A DNA stretch of 5,820 nucleotides from Bacteriovoracaceae bacterium (GTDB lineage: Bacteria; Bdellovibrionota; UBA1018). Shown here piece by piece: positions 4,765 through 5,820 of this stretch. The first letter of the stretch is position 1. The number at the start of each line of letters is the position of its first letter. The translations under genes were made by a program, and so were the position numbers. The stretch spans positions 1 through 5,820 of the forward strand of contig JAHFAB010000139.1 in assembly GCA_023250795.1 (NCBI GenBank). The letters run 5' to 3'. Below the pieces are notes generated by a model. It was given only the letters and a program-made list of their open reading frames with translations, did no database searches and was not told the DNA's origin.

Positions 4765-5703
4765 CTAGACCTCAATCATCTTCATCAATGCATTTTGCCT
4801 AGCAACTAGTTCTTTATGATTAAGCTTGAGCAAGCGGTGCATACTGAAATCTTCGACTGTAAAACTTGCCATTACACAACCAGCCAGAACTGCGCGCCTC
4901 AAAACATCATCCCATTTTTTAGGATCTTGCTTTGCTAAGCTTCTTCTCACCTGGGCTTCGGCAAGATAACCCATAAAAGCACCAGCGAAACTATCTCCCG
5001 CTCCTGTGGGATCAACCACAGTTTCGACTGGAAATGCGGGCGCTAGAAAAATATTCTTCCCTGTGAAAAGAATGGCGCCGTACTCTCCTCTTTTGACAAT
5101 GACGACGCTCGGACCCATCGCCTGAATTTTATCTACCGCCTTGATGATATTTTTTTGACCTGAAAGTAAGTACGCCTCCCCCTCATTAATAGAGAGAATG
5201 TCCACGCGTTTGAGTGTTTTTTTCAGTTCCTCTGGTTTTCCAGTAATCCAAAAATTCATGCTGTCACACGCAATCAGCTCAGGGTCTTTGACTTGATTCA
5301 TCACTTTTTGTTGCAACTCTGGATCGATATTGCCTAAAAATAAATAAGTAGCTTTGCGTTGATCTTCGCTCAGCATCGGATCAAAATGTTCGAAAACGTT
5401 TAAGAACGTCGAAAGGGTCTTTGCTTCGTTCAGATTTTTATCATAAGAGCCTACCCAGTGAAACGTCTTCCCAGGTACGGTTTTTACTCCACTCGTATCT
5501 ATCTTGCGTTTTTCCAAGAGCTCTAAGTGAGGTCTTGGAAAATCATCCCCCACTATTCCCACAATTTGCACGGGCGAATAAAAAGACGCCGCCACGGAAA
5601 AATAATTTGCTGAACCCCCCAAAACACTTTGGGCTTTCCCGGCCGGAGTCTCAATGGAGTCAAATGCAAGTGAACCAACAGCTAATATAGAATGTGATTT
5701 CAT
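4765..5703 (-). CDS. PfkB/ribokinase-family sugar kinase
   Basis: A 312-residue cytoplasmic kinase from the ATG at 5703-5701. The N-terminal signature is GSLAFDSIETP (10-20), GGSANYFSVAASFYSPVQIVG with GGSAN at 29-33, and VGDDF. Residues in the middle include LFLGNIDPELQ and CDSMNFWI. The C-terminal PfkB signature DPTGAGDSFAGAF (231-243) has the catalytic base Asp237 and the GAGD anion hole. The family phosphorylates sugars or nucleosides with ATP; the substrate here is unknown. The GSxAxDSxETP and NIDPELQ motifs mark a conserved subgroup usually annotated only as sugar kinase. A role as the HldA-type heptose 7-phosphate kinase partner of rfaE2 is possible, but the HldA signatures I would expect are not obvious. 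An upstream in-frame TTG at 5739 would add 12 residues, but that codon is part of a repeat and of a likely -35 box, so I prefer the ATG, where the conserved sequence begins. Confidence 0.88.
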   Translation of the reverse strand: MKSHSILAVGSLAFDSIETPAGKAQSVLGGSANYFSVAASFYSPVQIVGIVGDDFPRPHLELLEKRKIDTSGVKTVPGKTFHWVGSYDKNLNEAKTLSTFLNVFEHFDPMLSEDQRKATYLFLGNIDPELQQKVMNQVKDPELIACDSMNFWITGKPEELKKTLKRVDILSINEGEAYLLSGQKNIIKAVDKIQAMGPSVVIVKRGEYGAILFTGKNIFLAPAFPVETVVDPTGAGDSFAGAFMGYLAEAQVRRSLAKQDPKKWDDVLRRAVLAGCVMASFTVEDFSMHRLLKLNHKELVARQNALMKMIEV

Positions 5704-5710
5704 TTCCAGA

Positions 5711-5739
5711 AGTAAAACAATTGCTTTTCGATCTGTCAA
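5711..5739 (-). promoter_or_regulatory. Candidate promoter of the pfkB-like gene, near-leaderless
   Basis: On the minus strand TTGACA (5739-5734; perfect -35) is followed after 17 bases by TTTACT (5716-5711; 4 of 6 to the -10 consensus). The start of transcription would fall at about 5704, next to the ATG at 5703, leaving almost no leader. No strong Shine-Dalgarno is present upstream of the ATG (only TCTGGAA), which fits. The -10 is only moderate. Confidence 0.45.
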
Positions 5740-5770
5740 GTAACCGGTTAGTTTTTAGTGGGTTGAGTGG
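5725..5770 (+). repeat. Dispersed intergenic repeat, copy 2, split by 12 bases
   Basis: GATCTGTCAA (5730-5739) and TTTTTAGTGGGTTGAGTGG (5752-5770) match copy 1 at 9/10 and 18/19 positions. Here they are separated by GTAACCGGTTAG. The left block coincides with the -35 region of the pfkB-like promoter. After it, 5771-5820 is AT-rich, resembling in composition the leader after copy 1, and holds no recognisable gene. Confidence 0.7.
5738..5753. promoter_or_regulatory. Palindrome TAACCGGTTA upstream of the pfkB-like gene
   Basis: TAACCGGTTA (5741-5750) is a perfect 10-bp palindrome; allowing one mismatch on each side it extends to 16 bp (5738-5753, AA and TT at the ends). It directly abuts the -35 hexamer TTGACA of the minus-strand promoter, a usual place for an activator or repressor site. 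The regulator is unknown. Confidence 0.45.
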
Positions 5771-5820
5771 TTATGTTTTTAAAATTATTTATCTTTTAAA
5801 GTATCTGTTAAAATATAGGG

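Noticed and set aside
5421..5690. Plus-strand 89-codon frame inside the pfkB-like gene
   Set aside because: Antisense to conserved kinase motifs, with no recognisable domain.

Overview
The window looks like ordinary chromosome from a Gram-negative, moderately AT-rich bacterium. The lipopolysaccharide heptose gene (rfaE2/hldC) points to a Gram-negative. The HNH endonuclease belongs to a family I know mainly from Myxococcota, Bdellovibrionota and other former Deltaproteobacteria, and the RDD protein has an N-terminal segment I associate with Bdellovibrio relatives. Bdellovibrionota is therefore my best guess, by inference only; no rRNA or other phylogenetic marker is present.

Layout, left to right. 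(1) Positions 1-238 hold the C-terminal end of a family 5 (peptide/oligopeptide) ABC-transporter substrate-binding protein, overlapping by 11 bases rsmE (228-989), the 16S rRNA m3U1498 methyltransferase. (2) An AT-rich, repeat-bearing leader (990-1236) precedes a 388-residue HNH endonuclease gene (1237-2403). (3) A tight pair follows: an RDD-family membrane protein (2439-3137) and, 2 bases later, rfaE2/hldC (3140-3616), the ADP-heptose adenylyltransferase. (4) A type II toxin-antitoxin module, a Phd/YefM-like antitoxin (3740-3964) and a PIN-domain toxin (3961-4347), sits behind a near-consensus promoter overlaid by a 17-bp perfect inverted repeat. (5) A small exported protein of unknown function (4402-4752) is convergent with a PfkB-family sugar kinase on the minus strand (4765-5703).

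The housekeeping genes (transport, ribosome modification, heptose activation, sugar phosphorylation) are interrupted by two accessory blocks: the HNH gene with its leader, and the toxin-antitoxin module plus secreted protein. I found no clearly new multi-gene system. The most notable signals are non-coding. The HNH block is bounded by a 13-bp exact direct repeat at the 3' ends of rsmE and of the HNH gene. A second, 19-bp repeat (18/19 identical, with a shared 10-bp companion) occurs just after rsmE and again upstream of the pfkB-like gene, where it is split by 12 bases containing a 10-bp palindrome. The toxin-antitoxin operator has repeated TTAGCTAA sites laid over the promoter. No tRNA, rRNA, CRISPR array or transposase is present, and no gene-free stretch exceeds 300 bases.
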